In this document: positions 8,840 to 9,754 of the stretch, in pieces | Layout: every line of letters starts with the position of its first letter | How positions within the stretch are numbered: position 1 is the stretch's first letter | Assembly (NCBI GenBank): GCA_020425885.1 | Contig: JAGQRA010000964.1 | Coordinates: 1 to 9,754, forward strand | Direction: 5' to 3' | DNA length: 9,754 nucleotides | From: Planctomycetota bacterium | GTDB taxonomy: Bacteria; Planctomycetota; UBA1135; UBA2386 | The notes under the pieces: generated by a model | The model's input: the letters and a program-made list of their open reading frames with translations, nothing else | Databases searched by the model: none | What the model was told of the DNA's origin: nothing | Translations under genes and position numbers: made by a program

Positions 8840-9025
8840 CTACGGCCCGAGGCCGCCCGGCAGGTCGGGCTCGTCGATCTCCGGATGGGTGAGGATGCGC
8901 TTGTAGCACCAGACGACGAGCGCCGTGACCGCGCCGATCGACAGGATCATCATGATCCAACCGCCGGCGGTCAGCGGCACGCCCTTCGGCGCCTGCTCGG
9001 TTGCTTCTTGGATGAGGGCGAACAT
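8840..9025 (-). CDS. MetS-like small subunit of the NSS transporter
   Basis: This 61-residue protein has one membrane segment at about residues 21-41 (GGWIMMILSIGAVTALVVW), preceded by a short acidic, helical N-terminus and followed by a hydrophilic tail, YKRILTHPEIDEPDLPGGLGP. Small single-helix proteins encoded directly after NSS transporter genes are known, such as MetS, the small partner of the methionine/alanine importer MetP in Corynebacterium. The position right after the transporter gene and the IMMIL-type helix support the same role here, though family membership is from pattern and context only. Its length exceeds the usual 30-50 residues because of the tail. The ribosome binding site AAGGAG overlaps the TAA stop of the transporter (9031-9037 reads TAAGGAG on the minus strand), so the pair should be made together. 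The gene's 3' end lies in direct repeat copy 2. Confidence 0.75.
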   Translation of the reverse strand: MFALIQEATEQAPKGVPLTAGGWIMMILSIGAVTALVVWCYKRILTHPEIDEPDLPGGLGP

Positions 9026-9034
9026 GGGTACTCC

Positions 9035-9754
9035 TTAGTCCTCCAGCGGTCGTTGACCGTCGAGGTCGAGGCCTTGCGCGCGCCAACGGCGGGCGCCGAG
9101 CGCGGTGATGGTGACCAGGCCGGCGATCGTCGCCAGCATCAGGATCCAGGTCAGGCCGGCGTCGCTGGCGTTGGCCTCGAAGGCGGCGACCTGCTCGGCG
9201 CTCGGGGCGGCGCCGTTCTTGGCCGTCAGCACCGCGGTGGCGTCACCGAACAGCGTGTCGAGGTAGCCCGGCACGTTGTTGATGCAGAAGCCGACGACCA
9301 CGACCAGCAGGAAGGTCGGTGACACGTACTTCATGATGAAGCGGAACACCTGCGGGATCCGGATGTTGGCCCCCTGGTGCGCTTCCTCGAGGCCCTTGTC
9401 GACGCCGAAGACCCAGCCGAAGGCGACGATCTGGACGCCGGCGACGACCAGGATGAAGAACGTGCCGACCCAGAAGTCGATGGTGTCGAGCGCGATCAGC
9501 TCGCGGCTGTACCAGAGCACGAACAGGTTGCCGACGAGGCCCCAGGCCGTGACCATCGTCGTCGAGATCTGACGGCCGACGCCGAGGCTCTCCTCGAAGA
9601 ACGCCTTGGTCGGCTGCAGCATCGACAGCGAGCTGGTGATCGCGGCCAGGAACAGGATCAGGAAGAAGGCGCCGCCGAACAGCGCGCCGCCCGGCATCTG
9701 CGCGAACACCATCGGCAGCGTCTTGAAGCCGAGGCTCATCGTGCCGCCGGTGCC
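9035..9754 (-). CDS. Sodium-dependent NSS-family transporter, C-terminal part (start outside window)
   Basis: The frame is open from the right edge to the TAA at 9035-9037, giving 239 visible residues. The ATG at 9739 is internal and is not the start. NSS (SNF) transporters are LeuT-fold symporters that bring amino acids or related solutes into the cell with sodium. The key signature is ALFGGAFFLILFLAAITSSL, the equivalent of LeuT transmembrane helix 8 with the Thr-Ser pair of the second sodium site. Further membrane helices follow: TTMVTAWGLVGNLFVLW, FWVGTFFILVVAGVQIVAF, VSPTFLLVVVVGFCINNVPGYL and LTWILMLATIAGLVTITAL. A soluble loop rich in Ala (around TAKNGAAPSAEQVAAFEAN) lies before the last helix. 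The small MetS-like gene follows nine bases later. The substrate cannot be told from this part, since the substrate-binding helices 1 and 6 lie beyond the edge. Confidence 0.92.
   Translation of the reverse strand, partial: GTGGTMSLGFKTLPMVFAQMPGGALFGGAFFLILFLAAITSSLSMLQPTKAFFEESLGVGRQISTTMVTAWGLVGNLFVLWYSRELIALDTIDFWVGTFFILVVAGVQIVAFGWVFGVDKGLEEAHQGANIRIPQVFRFIMKYVSPTFLLVVVVGFCINNVPGYLDTLFGDATAVLTAKNGAAPSAEQVAAFEANASDAGLTWILMLATIAGLVTITALGARRWRAQGLDLDGQRPLED

Larger units (their letters stand above)
8703..8899. repeat. Direct repeat copy 2 flanking the toxin-antitoxin insert
   Basis: This is the partner of 6692-6895, in the same orientation and about 2.0 kb away. Its right part is the functional 3' end of the small-subunit gene (stop at 8840-8842). 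Its left part is a detached tail of the beta-helix gene. Similarity starts abruptly at 8703 and fades after 8899, where the intact small-subunit gene continues with its membrane segment. Confidence 0.9.

Noticed and set aside
8445..8906. 153-codon plus-strand frame after the toxin
   Set aside because: It begins inside the toxin gene, runs through the repeat in a frame different from the beta-helix tail, and ends opposite the small-subunit gene. No domain or start signal supports it.

Overview
The window is GC-rich DNA, roughly 65-70 % G+C over most of its length, from a bacterium with many secreted proteins of unknown function. The mix points to a marine-type planctomycete: a DUF2167 membrane protein, long secreted beta-helix-like proteins with signal peptides, weak or absent Shine-Dalgarno sites on some genes, and an NSS transporter with a small partner subunit. 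This is an inference from gene style, with no rRNA or other phylogenetic marker to test it. AsnS is the only core housekeeping gene present.

Layout, left to right. Positions 2-4354 (+) hold four genes: the 3' end of an alanine-rich helical protein of unknown function, a secreted/anchored DUF2167 protein, a full-length asparaginyl-tRNA synthetase (asnS) and a four-helix DUF1648 membrane protein. Positions 4462-6779 (+) hold a tight two-gene unit of unknown secreted proteins with a 2-base gap. The signal peptide of the first gene is encoded by ten perfect copies of the tetranucleotide GTCT. This is the classic architecture of a slipped-strand, phase-variable gene: gain or loss of one unit ends the protein after about 47 or 95 residues. 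The second gene looks like a right-handed beta-helix protein and changes base composition sharply near 6180 (hand count about 59 % G+C before, 70 % after).

Positions 6896-8702 hold an inserted type IV toxin-antitoxin module of the AbiE type. Antitoxin and toxin genes overlap by four bases (GTGA). An 8-bp-arm palindrome sits exactly over a plausible promoter in front of them. The insert is flanked by two direct copies of a ~200-base segment (6692-6895 and 8703-8899). Each copy spans the 3' end of the beta-helix gene, the short gap between convergent genes, and the 3' end of a small transporter-subunit gene. Copy 1 therefore carries an orphan tail of the small subunit, and copy 2 an orphan tail of the beta-helix gene. 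The simplest reading is that these two genes were once convergent neighbours and the TA module arrived between them with a duplication of the junction.

Positions 8840-9754 (-) hold a MetS-like small membrane protein and, upstream of it in the same operon, the C-terminal 239 residues of a sodium-dependent NSS-family transporter that runs off the right edge.

The strongest items for follow-up are the GTCT tract within the signal peptide and the AbiE island between diverged direct repeats. No tRNA, rRNA, CRISPR array, transposase or integrase was seen.
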